Translations under genes and position numbers: made by a program
In this document: positions 21,731-21,805 of the stretch, one piece after another
Layout of the letters: each line of letters opens with the position of its first letter
Position numbering within the stretch: position 1 is the stretch's first letter
Assembly: GCA_018715105.1 (NCBI GenBank)
Contig: DVMG01000030.1
Span: forward strand, 1 to 21,805
Direction: 5' to 3'
Length of the DNA stretch: 21,805 bases
Origin: Candidatus Ventricola intestinavium
GTDB lineage: Bacteria; Bacillota; Clostridia; Christensenellales; Aristaeellaceae
The notes under the pieces: model-generated
Told to the model about the DNA's origin: nothing
Seen by the model: the letters and a program-made list of their open reading frames with translations, nothing else
Databases searched by the model: none

Positions 21731-21805
21731 ATGGAAGAAGAAATCCGCAAGGAATTTATGGAGCTTTTGAAGCTCCTTGACGAAGGAAAGCTTCAGGAAT
21801 TTAAG
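21731..21805 (+). CDS. Start of a gene resembling Mg2+ transporter MgtE (partial)
   Basis: Only the first 25 codons are in the window; the gene runs off the end. AGGAGGG (21717-21723) is 8 bases before the ATG. The visible residues, MEEEIRKEFMELLKLLDEGK and then LQEFK, form a charged amphipathic helix like the first helix of the MgtE N-domain, where LLEEGK-type segments are common. The long leader with a terminator fits a metal-controlled transporter. With so few residues, other proteins with a helical N-terminus remain possible, so the call is tentative and no gene symbol is given. Confidence 0.42.
   Translation, partial: MEEEIRKEFMELLKLLDEGKLQEFK

Noticed and set aside
1..21805. tRNA, rRNA, CRISPR array, insertion sequence or prophage
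   Set aside because: No cloverleaf-like segments, spaced direct repeats, transposase or phage-like proteins were recognised in reading the window.

Overview
The window looks like chromosome of a GC-rich Gram-positive anaerobe, most likely a gut-type member of the Clostridia. The grounds are strong GGAGG ribosome sites, an AddA-type recombination nuclease, a citrate-lyase operon, ABC-import glycan genes without secreted enzymes, and consensus sigma-A promoters. I cannot name a species. Genes are tightly packed, with several ATGA or longer overlaps, and no rRNA, tRNA, CRISPR array or insertion sequence was seen.

Region 1 (1-5938, + strand) is the end of a glycan-use operon: the C-terminus of a sugar ABC permease, a heparinase II/III-family lyase, a DUF2264 protein, a GH88 unsaturated-uronyl hydrolase and a small protein with a discoidin-like end, closed by an intrinsic terminator. 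None of the enzymes has a signal peptide, so the inferred route is import of uronate-containing oligosaccharides followed by cytoplasmic breakdown. Region 2 (6066-7643, + strand) is a MATE exporter with its own promoter and terminator.

Region 3 (7700-15272) is a carboxylate module. A LysR-type regulator on the - strand faces a tripartite tricarboxylate transporter (tctC-tctB-tctA) followed by the three structural subunits of a citrate-lyase-type enzyme (citD-citE-citF). The intergenic region has two dyads placed as expected for a LysR-type activator. Stem-loops lie before tctC, between tctC and tctB, and between tctA and citD. Uptake and cleavage of a citrate-like acid are probably coupled. 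The genes for lyase activation (citC, citX, citG) are absent, and CitE is altered in two signature motifs.

Region 4 (15333-17716, - strand) holds three genes: a NifX-like metal-cluster protein with a periodic Cys/His tail, an AEC-family permease, and a homologue of the F420 gamma-glutamyl ligase. Two of them have clear promoters. Region 5 (17748-21371, + strand) is addA without a neighbouring addB.

Region 6 (21445-21805, + strand) is the most interesting. A near-consensus promoter is followed by a roughly 250-nt leader encoding a 28-residue peptide behind a perfect GGAGGTGA ribosome site, then an intrinsic terminator, then the start of a gene whose first 25 residues resemble the N-domain of the Mg2+ transporter MgtE. 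This looks like a leader-peptide attenuator, possibly sensing magnesium.
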